A stretch of 64,000 bases of DNA from Parabacteroides distasonis. Its GTDB lineage: Bacteria > Bacteroidota > Bacteroidia > Bacteroidales > Tannerellaceae. Each line of letters opens with the position of its first letter. Within the stretch, counting starts at the first letter, position 1. The stretch is taken from the NCBI GenBank assembly GCA_021531385.1, contig JAFBIR010000011.1, positions 1-64,000 of the forward strand, given 5' to 3'. Made by a program: the position numbers and the translations under genes. Below the pieces are notes generated by a model. That model ran no database searches. It was given only the letters and a program-made list of their open reading frames with translations, and was not told the DNA's origin. This document shows positions 53,401 to 60,604 of the stretch, in pieces.

Positions 53401-54869
53401 GTAGAGAACTCACCCACCTGATAGGTCTTGCCCCCATAGATAAAGCTGAAAGCCACACCGAGCACCTCATCCGGCTGCAACTGGGAGCGCAGCGAGATAT
53501 AACCCAATTTCTTATTCAAGGTATATTCAGAAGCCTCCAACAGGCGGGCACTCTCTATCTTCTCAAAGTCTCGCCCACCCTCAAAGGTGCCACTCAGAGC
53601 CTGCGTCACCTGGCTGATGCTGCGGGCATCAGAGAACTGCGTGTTCAACGTCGTATAGAGGTTGTTGGCCTCGTTATAGGGACGGGCATCCGTGCCGGAC
53701 GGGATCACTCCCGTAGCGATATGCGCCTGGTTGTTCTCTGCCAAGTCGGTAAAGGCCACGATATTGCGGCTTTGGTCATAGCTGCTTCGTTTGTTGGTAA
53801 TCCACACCTCGATACGAGAGATCTCGATGCCGGAGGTGATCGTCGGCAGCGACTCCATGAACTTATCGTAATTATCCCGGAAGTAGTGCGAGAGGAAGAA
53901 ATGGCGGTTCTCATCATACTCATCCACCTTGATCTCAAAGGGCTTGGTCTGCACACCACCTTTCGAGCTGACCGTTTTCGACTCCGACTCCTGCTGCGCG
54001 AAAAGGGTGTTCACCCGCAACTTGCCAAACTGCAGGTCGGCCTTCATACCGAAGAGCGCCGCTCCGCCATTGATCAAGCTATTGCTGGTGTTCATACTCA
54101 CGTTACCAGCCTCCAACGATTTGATGATCTCATCCTCCTCACCGGTATAGGCCAATTTCAACTTCTTCGAGTCGAAATCGAATGAGGTCTCCGTGTTGTA
54201 GTTCATACCGAAGTTCACCTTCGTACCGACCGAGGCCTGCACATTGAGCTGCACGCTCTCATCGAAATTAAAGAAGGTACGCTTGCGGGAGCGCTCCGGC
54301 AGAGAGGGGTCATTGTTCTTATTGGTTTTCAAGCCCATCGTGATCTCCGCCGATCCCTGCGTACGTACACGCACACCACCGGGGCCAAAGATGCGATCCG
54401 CCGCTCCGATATTGAACTGCATATCGGTGACATTGAACTGCTGGTTGGTCGCTTTCTGGAACTCCTCCTCATTCTTCTGCCGGAAATAGGAGCGCAGCGA
54501 TTGCTGCAAGGAATAATCTTGATACTCCTCCGGGGTCAGGCTCATGGGCGATCCGATCTCCATATCGCCCAATTTGGTACGCACGATATAGGTATTCGTC
54601 CGTAGGTCATACTCGATTGTGGTCTTGACATTCTCCGGATCACGCAGATCGGCCGGTGACTGCTTCACCAAGTCCTGGTATTCCTCAGGCGAGGTCTTAG
54701 AGACGGGATAACGGGGTGGAATCGTATCCTCCGGAGCCACCTCCACCACCTCCTCCAGCTCCGGTAAGGAAGCGGTATAGGCCAGGTAATCCGCATTCAA
54801 CGAGAACAGGCCGACCCCAAAGCATAGGATCAGCCCCAACAAGCCATATTTCCCGATCTTTTTTCTCAC
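47451..54869 (-). CDS. sprA: SprA/Sov cell-surface protein, type IX secretion translocon
   Basis: Giant outer-membrane protein of 2472 residues, the size of Flavobacterium SprA and Porphyromonas Sov, which forms the 36-strand pore of the type IX secretion system. The N-terminus has a hydrophobic export segment (MRKKIGKYGLLGLILCFGVG). Typical early features are VKTTIEYDLRTNTYIVRTKLGDMEIG and the N-terminal conserved FGPGGVRVRTQGSAEI. The chain ends in strand-like repeats and SYGISLRFSLAQ. The start overlaps the ruvA stop by 4 nt, and the ruvA-sprA pairing is conserved in Bacteroidota. The 3' half is noticeably G+C-rich. No other type IX secretion gene lies in the window. Confidence 0.93.
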   Translation of the reverse strand: MRKKIGKYGLLGLILCFGVGLFSLNADYLAYTASLPELEEVVEVAPEDTIPPRYPVSKTSPEEYQDLVKQSPADLRDPENVKTTIEYDLRTNTYIVRTKLGDMEIGSPMSLTPEEYQDYSLQQSLRSYFRQKNEEEFQKATNQQFNVTDMQFNIGAADRIFGPGGVRVRTQGSAEITMGLKTNKNNDPSLPERSRKRTFFNFDESVQLNVQASVGTKVNFGMNYNTETSFDFDSKKLKLAYTGEEDEIIKSLEAGNVSMNTSNSLINGGAALFGMKADLQFGKLRVNTLFAQQESESKTVSSKGGVQTKPFEIKVDEYDENRHFFLSHYFRDNYDKFMESLPTITSGIEISRIEVWITNKRSSYDQSRNIVAFTDLAENNQAHIATGVIPSGTDARPYNEANNLYTTLNTQFSDARSISQVTQALSGTFEGGRDFEKIESARLLEASEYTLNKKLGYISLRSQLQPDEVLGVAFSFIYGGKTYQVGEFSTDSKTNTTDCLYVKLLKGTTMSPDMRYWDLMMKNVYSLGAYSVQKEKFKLNVMYQSDSTGTYVNYLPEGNTANQLLIRVLGLDRLDTYSNPNPDGFFDFVEGYTIQSETGKVIFPCVEPFGSKLREQVGPTYADKYVFQELYDSTLTVARQIAEKNKFMLSGEYKASSGAELDLGATNVARGSVRVTAGGVTLTENVDYTVDYSLGRVTILNESIIASGTPVSVSLENQSTYNMQRKTMVGLDLNYQFSKDFTLGGTIMHMSEMPMTVKTTLGSESIKNTLWGLNASYKAESQWLTNVVDKLPLLTLTKPSQISFNAEFANLIAGHYENEYTGGYSYLDDFETTQSGMDLLNPYAWSLASTPYEDGADAKFPEAMKVNDIAYGKNRALLAWYTVDGIFTRKSSSSRPRHLTMDDLSKHETRGVGYKEIYPNKELGTNDNTTLSVLNLAFYPNQRGPYNLDAENVNPDGTLGNPEQRWGGIMRKIEPSDLESANYEYIEFWLMDPYMDKPLAEGGDLYFNLGELSEDILKDEKKFFENGLPVDGDLSKIDTTIWGKVPRTQSTGYAFDANNRKLQDVGLNGLSSDEELTFPTYAEYLEKLRTKLSAGTIEQMLEDPFSPFNDPAGDNYHYYRGDDYDQKELSVLERYKHYNGTEGNSADSDQRYATAGKSTPDVEDINGDNTLNETEKYFEYKISLRPKDLQVGVNNIVDVRTPEVTLMNGDRATVKWYLFKIPVKSYDKTVGAIRDFKTIRFMRMYMTGFRDSTVLRFGSFELVRGDWRTYTQDLSNPKIPPKTNAELVVSSINIEENGQRQPVNYVLPPGVSRMFDSSQPQLLQQNEQALSMKVTNLSPADARAVYKSTAYDLRRYKRLQLFAHAEAPIEDETSLSNGDFSVFIRLGSDYKNNYYEYEVPMELTPHSSILYNTNNSADQEKVWPMANKFDFSLEALTDLKLERNKLKRQGQGNVSYTAVYAKNDPDNPRNRISIVGNPSLAEVKVIMIGVRNNSNTIKSGEVWVNELRMTDFDERGGWAAKANLNVALSDLGTVNLSGHIETAGFGALDQSLAERRMDDFAQYSVATNVELGKFFPEKAKVSIPFYYAYSKETTTPEYDPLNQDIKMDDALDAVETKAEKDSIRSYSVDQTRIKSLAVNNVKVDIKSKNPMPYDPANFSVSYSYSENSKQNPETEYETTKDYRGNFAYNYTPYVKPFRPFEKLKKNNGYTKYAKQFSLNYVPSNISFQTAMTRNYYEIKLRDLTNTTGGGNQLLSFSHNFLWDRAFSLRWDFTPNLSMNFTSGTNARIEEPNVQVNKRLNPDDYQVWKDSVKQSIRDMGTPLKYDQTFNVTWNMPLQYIPVLDWANSSLTYNATYNWDKGADVASPELETGNIIKNQRQINWQGSFNLLSLYNKNKYLKKINQKFQTNSRTNQRNQQQQKAKKEVKLEKEVQLSPDSAITLQHGMFTKKLHIVAYGADGKRYAVKFKPINYAAIQILNRDTAHLKLTIYPGPAGLENAFVNLAEYGSRFLMMLRRVNVQYSVVDGMMLSGYSPGVGDMFGQKQLGSLAPGLGFAFGAVRRSFIDEADEQGWLIHSDNMTTPAMMSSAKNLNIRASLEPITGLKIELNADRVDTRSTDIYYMQAGMPQQLGGSFTMTTVALGSAFKSSGNAKNGYASKTFDKFLEYRATIANRLEKAYIGMPYPATGFLAGHVLAGESYQGGEVSLNSTDVLIPAFLAAYTGKNPNKVSLTAFPSVRSLLPNWRVTYDGLIKIPAVKKYFKSMTLSHQYRCSYSVGAFSSFLDWVDAGQDGLGYIRDVLTGNPTPSSPYDISAVSITEGFSPLLGVDATMLNNVTGKVELRKTRNLNLNISSYQLVESNSNEFVIGLGYKMTEFNKVLKMKKTRDFSNDLTVRLDFSYRKMMSLIRKIEDQLTQATSGNIAKTIQFSADYGISRSLTFRAFYDLQISEPIVSTSAYPTSNSSYGISLRFSLAQ

Positions 54870-55456
54870 AGCATCCGTAAAGCCGTTTTAACCACCTGCT
54901 CCACCGCCATAGCTGGTGAGCCTTTTAATATAGAGGTAACCGCTTTCTGCGAAGCAGCTTTCTGGAAGCCCAACATCACCAAGGCAGCCACAGCCTCCTC
55001 AGCCACGGCGCCATTCGAAGGAGCAGCCACCACATCCACAGGAGTCAACCCCTCCACGCTCTTCACTTTATTCTTCAAATCGACCAAGATGCGTTGAGCC
55101 GTTTTTGAGCCAATACCCTTCACCGCCGTCAGCACCGCCTCATTCTTCGAGGCGATTGTCTCCACCAATTCCTTGGGTGGCAAGGAGGAAAGGATCATAC
55201 GTGCGGTGTTTGGACCCACCCCCGACACGGAGGTCAGCAGCAGGAACAGCTCCCGCTCCATCCGCTCCGCAAAGCCGAACAGCAGATGGGCATCTTCACG
55301 GATCACCTCATACACAAAGAGTTTTCCTGTTTGTTTGCCGTTGAAGGCGCTATATGTTGTCAAGGAGATATTCAGTTCGTAGCCAATTCCACCACACTCC
55401 AGAATCATCCGAGCGGGGGTCAATTCCACAATTTCTCCTTTGATATATTCGATCAT
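54866..55456 (-). CDS. ruvA: Holliday junction DNA helicase subunit RuvA
   Basis: DNA-binding subunit of the RuvAB branch-migration motor, 196 residues, usual length. Domain I is the OB-like start MIEYIKGEIVELTPARMILECGG; two helix-hairpin-helix motifs follow (LLTSVSGVGPNTARMILSS and LTAVKGIGSKTAQRILVDL); domain III is the C-terminal AVAALVMLGFQKAASQKAV that contacts RuvB. It lies 98 nt after trkH and overlaps sprA by 4 nt, so repair and secretion genes share a transcript. Confidence 0.97.
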   Translation of the reverse strand: MIEYIKGEIVELTPARMILECGGIGYELNISLTTYSAFNGKQTGKLFVYEVIREDAHLLFGFAERMERELFLLLTSVSGVGPNTARMILSSLPPKELVETIASKNEAVLTAVKGIGSKTAQRILVDLKNKVKSVEGLTPVDVVAAPSNGAVAEEAVAALVMLGFQKAASQKAVTSILKGSPAMAVEQVVKTALRML

Positions 55457-55554
55457 TTACCTTTACTTTATAACATTCGTACCTATTATAACGGAGAACT
55501 ACCGCAAAAAGTATTTCCCAATCGATAGAATTATGATTTTTGTGTGGTCACCCC

Positions 55555-57015
55555 CTACTGCTTCCAGAAGCCAGGCATCAGAATCGTCAGCACGGTAAAG
55601 ATCTCCAAACGACCCACCATCATCAGGAAAGAGAGAAACCACTTGCTCGTATCAGGCAGCTCCACAAAGGTATTGGCCGGCCCGATCGCTCCTAAGCCCG
55701 GTCCCACATTACTGATCGCCGTGACCGCCGCCGAGATAGCCTCCTGAAAGCCTAAGCCATCCAAAGTCAACACCAAACAACTCAATATGATCAAGGTGAT
55801 ATAGGCAAAGACGAACGCTAACACTTGGTGCACCACATTAACCGAAACCACATGCCCATTCATGCGCACCGGGATAATGGCCTGCGGATGGGTCTGCTTC
55901 TTAAACTGATTGGAGAGAATCTTGGTCAAGACTACCGCACGCACCACCTTCAATCCGCCACAGGTAGAACCGGCACAGCCGCAAATGAACATCAAGATCA
56001 ACGCCAGGATCCAGAAAAAAGGTCCCCAAGGCACGAAGTTATCCGTCGCAAAGCCACAGGTAGTCACCAAAGTCACCACCTGGAAAGCGGCCTTCCGAAA
56101 AGCCACCTCTACCCCATCGGCAAAGCCTAAATGATAAATCCAAAGACCAGTAGCCACGATAGCCAACAGCACCAATCCCACATACCAACGGAACTCCTCA
56201 TCCCGCAACAACTTCTTCACCCTTCCATTCAAAGAGAAATAGATCAAGGTCATATTCGTTGCTCCCAAAAACATGAAAATGGTGACGACATACTCCACGT
56301 AGGCGGAATGCCAAAAGCCAATGCTGCTATTCTTGGTGGAATAGCCGCCCGTCGAGATGGTGGTCAATCCATGATTCACCGCATCAAACAGATCCATAGG
56401 ACCTATCCATAACAGCCCGATCACCACCAAGGTCAAAAACAAATAGAGTCCCCAAAGTCGTTTGGCTACCTGCGTGATTCGTGGCAGGAAACGGTCATGC
56501 GAGATACCCGTGCCCGATGTCTCCGCCTCAAACATTTGCGAAGAGACACCACCAAAGATGGGCAACAAGGCCACCGTGAAGACAACCATACCGATGCCTC
56601 CTTGCCATTGCGTCAGACTCCGCCAAAAAAGGATGCCATGCGGCAACCGCTCAATATCGGCCAAGATCGTAGAACCAGTGGTCGTGAAGCCCGACATGGT
56701 CTCGAAAAAGGCATCCGTGACATTATCAATATACCCACCCAACAGGAAAGGCAGCATGCCAAAGAACGAGAAAAGAATCCAAATCAGGGCGACAATCAAC
56801 ATACCCTCTCGCCGACCCGCCGATTGCTCCTTCGCCCGAAAACCTAACGCGCAAAACAAGAAACCGGTAGCGGCCATCAAGCCACTCGCTATCAGAAAGG
56901 GGAAACGATCATCCTCTCCATAAAGGAAAGCCACCCCTGTCGCTACCAACATGAACAGGGTCTCTAAGAGGAACATCCTCCCCAACATCTTCAATATGAA
57001 ACGAATATTCAACAT
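55555..57015 (-). CDS. trkH: TrkH-family potassium uptake channel subunit
   Basis: Inner-membrane potassium transporter of 486 residues built of four channel-like repeats. Pore-loop glycines are seen in SGFTTTGST, TTISTGGYSTKNSS, VTTCGFATDN and NVGPGLG, each preceded by a hydrophobic helix. GSTCGGLKVVRAVV is a further family motif. It lies 2 nt after the trkA gene, its regulatory partner. Confidence 0.95.
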   Translation of the reverse strand: MLNIRFILKMLGRMFLLETLFMLVATGVAFLYGEDDRFPFLIASGLMAATGFLFCALGFRAKEQSAGRREGMLIVALIWILFSFFGMLPFLLGGYIDNVTDAFFETMSGFTTTGSTILADIERLPHGILFWRSLTQWQGGIGMVVFTVALLPIFGGVSSQMFEAETSGTGISHDRFLPRITQVAKRLWGLYLFLTLVVIGLLWIGPMDLFDAVNHGLTTISTGGYSTKNSSIGFWHSAYVEYVVTIFMFLGATNMTLIYFSLNGRVKKLLRDEEFRWYVGLVLLAIVATGLWIYHLGFADGVEVAFRKAAFQVVTLVTTCGFATDNFVPWGPFFWILALILMFICGCAGSTCGGLKVVRAVVLTKILSNQFKKQTHPQAIIPVRMNGHVVSVNVVHQVLAFVFAYITLIILSCLVLTLDGLGFQEAISAAVTAISNVGPGLGAIGPANTFVELPDTSKWFLSFLMMVGRLEIFTVLTILMPGFWKQ

Positions 57016-57017
57016 GC

Positions 57018-58355
57018 TTAATTGAAAAAGTCCTCCAATTTACGCATCGCCGTGTCTAAACAGAACACCACCACATGGTCGTATGCCTGAATCTGTGTAT
57101 CTCCCTTGATCATCATCGGCTCTCCATCCCGAATCATACCGCCCAATGTCATGTCTTTCGGCAGGTGCAGGTCTTTCACCTGCTTCTTCGTGATCTTCGA
57201 GTTAGGACGAGCCACCAATTCCGCCACATCCGCATTGGCGAAGGTCAGGCACTTCACGTTGCTCACATCCACATCGAGCAAGAACTGATAGATATAGCTG
57301 GCGGCAATCAGCTTCTTGTTGATCACCGAGCCAATATCCATGCTCTCCGCCATCGAGATATAATCAATATTCTCAATCTTGGCAATGGTCTTGAAGACAC
57401 CCAACCGTTTAGCGGTCAGACAGGCCAAGATGTTGGTGCTGGAGTTCTCCGTCAAAGCGATGAAGGCCTGCGCATCTTGAATGCCCTCCTGTATCAACAA
57501 GTCTGTATCACGTCCATCACCGTGGATGATCAACACATTACTGGGCACCTTCTCTGCGATGCGATAGCTCTTTTCCTTGTTTAACTCGATCACCTTCACC
57601 CGGATATTGTTCGGCAAATATTGGCAGGTGCGCAGGGCGATGCGACTCCCCCCCACGATGATCACCTTCTTCACCTCCGGATCCTTCTTGCCCGCCAACA
57701 GCCGTACATCCTCGATGTGCGAGCGGGTCGTGGTGAAAAAGACGATGTCATTCGGCTCGATATGATCCATACCCCGAGGAATCACCGTCTCATTCTTCCG
57801 CTTAATCGCCACGATATGATAGAGCTTCTGCTCGTTCAACAGCTCGGCCAATACCCGTCCGGAAAGGCGGGAGTTCTCTCTCACCTTCACTCCGATCAGA
57901 ATCAAGGCACCGCCAAACAGCTCATAATACTGACGGGTCCATGGACGACGCACAGCGGTCACAATCTCCTTAGCCGCCAACATCTCCGGGTAAATCATGG
58001 AGTTAATGCCCAACTGCTGAAACAACTCCTTATTCTTAGGCAATAGATATTCATAATTATTGATGCGTGCCAATGTGCGGTGCGCCCCCAAGTTATGCGC
58101 CAACAGACAGGCGGCGATATTGGTCGTCTCCTCCGGTGTGACACTGACGAAGAGGTCAGCCTTTTTGATACCTGCCTCCTCCAAGTCACGCAACGAGGTG
58201 GGATTGCCCACCATAGGCAACACCTCCATATTGTTTCTTGAGATATTCAGCCGTTCCTCGTTCGGATCCATCAAGATAATATCTTGATTCTCTTGAGAGA
58301 GCATCTTCGCTAAATGCGTGCCCACTTCACCCGCTCCGGCTATCACTATTTTCAT
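57018..58355 (-). CDS. trkA: Trk system potassium-regulating protein TrkA
   Basis: Cytoplasmic regulator of the Trk channel, 445 residues, with two tandem NAD(H)/ATP-binding RCK domains. The first Rossmann glycine motif is IVIAGAGEVGTHLA at the start, the second is VIIVGGSRIALRTCQYL at about 230. Each is followed by a smaller RCK_C domain (VKVRENSRLSGRVL; TKKQVKDLHLPKDMTLGG). The order trkA-trkH with 2 nt between them ensures joint production. Confidence 0.95.
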   Translation of the reverse strand: MKIVIAGAGEVGTHLAKMLSQENQDIILMDPNEERLNISRNNMEVLPMVGNPTSLRDLEEAGIKKADLFVSVTPEETTNIAACLLAHNLGAHRTLARINNYEYLLPKNKELFQQLGINSMIYPEMLAAKEIVTAVRRPWTRQYYELFGGALILIGVKVRENSRLSGRVLAELLNEQKLYHIVAIKRKNETVIPRGMDHIEPNDIVFFTTTRSHIEDVRLLAGKKDPEVKKVIIVGGSRIALRTCQYLPNNIRVKVIELNKEKSYRIAEKVPSNVLIIHGDGRDTDLLIQEGIQDAQAFIALTENSSTNILACLTAKRLGVFKTIAKIENIDYISMAESMDIGSVINKKLIAASYIYQFLLDVDVSNVKCLTFANADVAELVARPNSKITKKQVKDLHLPKDMTLGGMIRDGEPMMIKGDTQIQAYDHVVVFCLDTAMRKLEDFFN

Positions 58356-58388
58356 GCTGTCACATTTTTATTAAACAAAAGCCTCCGC

Positions 58389-60290
58389 TCACGCTTGCAC
58401 CATTTGGCGCAAGACATCTGCGATTTGATCCGGTTCCATCCCGCACAAACGATACAATTCCGGGACAGAACCATGCTCGATAAACTGATCAGGCACACCG
58501 ATGCGACGTAGGCGAGGCGTATAGCCCTGATCGGCCATAAACTCCAGCACCGCAGTACCCAAACCACCCGTGACCGTACCATTCTCTATCGTCACGATCC
58601 GCTGGAAACGTTGCCCCACCTCATGCAGCAAAGCCTCATCCAAGGGCTTGAGATAGATCATATCATAATGCGCCACTGACAATCCTTCGGCCTCCACCTG
58701 CTCAATCGCCCGCATCGCTTGATAACCTATCGGACCAATGGTCAACACCGCCACATCCTTTCCGTCACGCAATTTCTTGCCTTTACCAATCGGCAACAGT
58801 TCCATCTCATTGTGCCAATCCTTGAGCTCACCCTTCCCACGCGGATAACGAATTACGAAAGGCCCATCTGCCTTACAAGCGGTGAACATCAAGTTACGCA
58901 AGTCCCACTCATTCAAAGGTGAGGCTATCACCAAATTGGGGATCGGACGCAAATAGGCCAAATCAAACACACCATGATGGGTAGCGCCATCCTCACCGAC
59001 TAAGCCGGCTCGATCCAAGCAGAGCACTAAGTGCAATTTCTGCAACGCCACGTCATGGATCACCATGTCATACGCACGCTGCATAAAAGAGGAATAGATG
59101 TTACAGAAAGGCAGCATACCCTCTTTCGCCAATCCGGCGGAGAAGGTCACCGCATGGCCCTCCGCAATGCCCACATCAAAAGCCCGATCCGGAAAAGCCT
59201 TCATCATATAGGTCATAGAGCAACCCGTCGGCATGGCCGGCGTGATTCCCACAATTCGCTTATCCTGCTCCGCCAACTCCACCAAGGTATGGCCGAAGAC
59301 ATCTTGATACAGCTGCGGCTCATCTAATTTATGTTTAGAAAGTCGCTCTCCGGTCAATTTATTGAATTTGCCCGGCGCATGCCACTCCGTAGCCGACTCC
59401 TCTGCCGGCTTAAAGCCTTTCCCTTTTTTCGTCTTGATATGCAAAAGCTTCGGGCCCTGCATATCCTTAATATCATTGAGCACCTTCACGAGATAGTTCA
59501 CGTCATGACCATCCACCGGTCCAAAATAACGGATGCTGAACCCTTCAAACAGGTTATGCTGCTGCGTGAGCAACGCCTTCAAACTGTTGTTGAAGCGCAA
59601 GATATTCTCCCGGCGGTCGTTGTTGATCAAGTTGATCTTCTTCAAACCCCGATAGACATCATAGCGCATCTTATTATAAGCTTGGCTGGTCGTAATGTCC
59701 ACCAAATATTGGCTTAAGCCTCCCACGCTATGGTCAATCGCCATATCGTTATCATTCAGAATGATCAACAGATTATTGGGATTAACAGAAGCATTGTTCA
59801 GTCCCTCAAAGGCCAAGCCACCCGTCATCGCCCCATCGCCAATGACAGCGATGACATGCCGATCGTTCTCCCCCTTCAAAGCAGAAGCCACCGATAGGCC
59901 CATGGCAGCAGAGATGGAGTTAGAGGCATGACCGGCAATAAACGCATCATACTCACTCTCAGCAGGGTTAGGGAATCCACTGATACCTCCTAACTTGCGC
60001 AACGTAGGGAAACGCCTCCTCCGTCCGGTCAAGATCTTATGTCCATAGGCTTGATGCCCCACGTCCCATACGATCCGGTCATAAGGCGTATTGAAAACAT
60101 AATGGAGTGCCACCGTCAACTCCACAGTGCCCAAGCTCGCCCCAAAGTGACCGGGGTTCTCCGACAGCACATCAATGATGTATTGACGCAATTCGGCACA
60201 CACCTGCTCCAGCTTATCCGGCGTCAGGCGTCTCAGATCATCTGGATACTCGATCCCCGCCAATAATTGTTCCACATCGTTTTCTGCCAT
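58389..60290 (-). CDS. dxs: 1-deoxy-D-xylulose-5-phosphate synthase
   Basis: Thiamine-diphosphate enzyme that joins pyruvate and glyceraldehyde-3-phosphate at the entry of the MEP isoprenoid pathway; 633 residues from ATG 60290 ([10 protein letters not shown]). This start is preferred because the -7 box at 60317-60310 puts the transcript start a few bases upstream; the longer frame to 60368 would begin before the promoter. [32 protein letters not shown], the ThDP motif [19 protein letters not shown] and the C-terminal [17 protein letters not shown] and RYPRGKG are all present. It is first in the dxs-trkA-trkH-ruvA-sprA run, 33 nt before trkA. Confidence 0.97.
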   Translation of the reverse strand: MAENDVEQLLAGIEYPDDLRRLTPDKLEQVCAELRQYIIDVLSENPGHFGASLGTVELTVALHYVFNTPYDRIVWDVGHQAYGHKILTGRRRRFPTLRKLGGISGFPNPAESEYDAFIAGHASNSISAAMGLSVASALKGENDRHVIAVIGDGAMTGGLAFEGLNNASVNPNNLLIILNDNDMAIDHSVGGLSQYLVDITTSQAYNKMRYDVYRGLKKINLINNDRRENILRFNNSLKALLTQQHNLFEGFSIRYFGPVDGHDVNYLVKVLNDIKDMQGPKLLHIKTKKGKGFKPAEESATEWHAPGKFNKLTGERLSKHKLDEPQLYQDVFGHTLVELAEQDKRIVGITPAMPTGCSMTYMMKAFPDRAFDVGIAEGHAVTFSAGLAKEGMLPFCNIYSSFMQRAYDMVIHDVALQKLHLVLCLDRAGLVGEDGATHHGVFDLAYLRPIPNLVIASPLNEWDLRNLMFTACKADGPFVIRYPRGKGELKDWHNEMELLPIGKGKKLRDGKDVAVLTIGPIGYQAMRAIEQVEAEGLSVAHYDMIYLKPLDEALLHEVGQRFQRIVTIENGTVTGGLGTAVLEFMADQGYTPRLRRIGVPDQFIEHGSVPELYRLCGMEPDQIADVLRQMVQA

Positions 60291-60309
60291 ATCATTCATT
60301 TTTTCGGCA

Positions 60310-60317
60310 CAAAAATA
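60310..60317 (-). promoter_or_regulatory. -7 promoter element of dxs
   Basis: TATTTTTG on the minus strand fits TAnnTTTG exactly. The likely start point is only about 10 nt before ATG 60290, giving a very short leader and ruling out the ATG-less upstream extension of the frame. Confidence 0.6.
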
Positions 60318-60411
60318 CAGAATAAACGGTAATCTCCCTATCTCTACCCCAAAAACCCACCTACACATGGCTGTTTTTTCATATCGGTGACATTACGGTT
60401 ACAGGAAATAG

Positions 60412-60470
60412 ACATTACTAATCTCCAAGCCCAATCAATAGTAATGACCAAGCTTAGCCATTAGTAATGA
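60412..60470. repeat. Palindrome array E: three units at exact 23-bp spacing, same family as array A
   Basis: ACATTACTAATCT starts at 60412, TCAATAGTAATGA at 60435 and CCATTAGTAATGA at 60458. The second unit carries the spacer CCAAGCTTAG, nearly the CCAAGCTCTG of array A. A possible degenerate unit (GACATTACGGTTA) precedes at 60389. The last palindrome ends 98 bp before the -7 box at 60568, and the first begins 95 bp from the dxs box. Confidence 0.85.
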
Positions 60471-60567
60471 AGAGCCCCAAAGAATACTTATGCCCTAAAG
60501 ACATAATTATTGGCTCCTTCCCAAAATAAAAAACAGCCAGAAAACAGTCTTATTCGGAAGAATAAAC

Positions 60568-60575
60568 TACCTTTG
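60568..60575 (+). promoter_or_regulatory. -7 promoter element of the DUF5916 gene
   Basis: TACCTTTG fits TAnnTTTG and lies 29 nt before ATG 60605. Confidence 0.6.
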
Positions 60576-60604
60576 TCGCCATACGAACCAACAATCTAAT
60601 AGGC

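Larger units (their letters stand above)
60291..60604. other. Divergent gap between dxs and the DUF5916 gene
   Basis: About 314 bases holding a -7 element for each direction and the palindrome array E in the middle, nearly equidistant (about 95 and 98 bp) from the two promoters. No coding sequence is supported. Confidence 0.6.
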
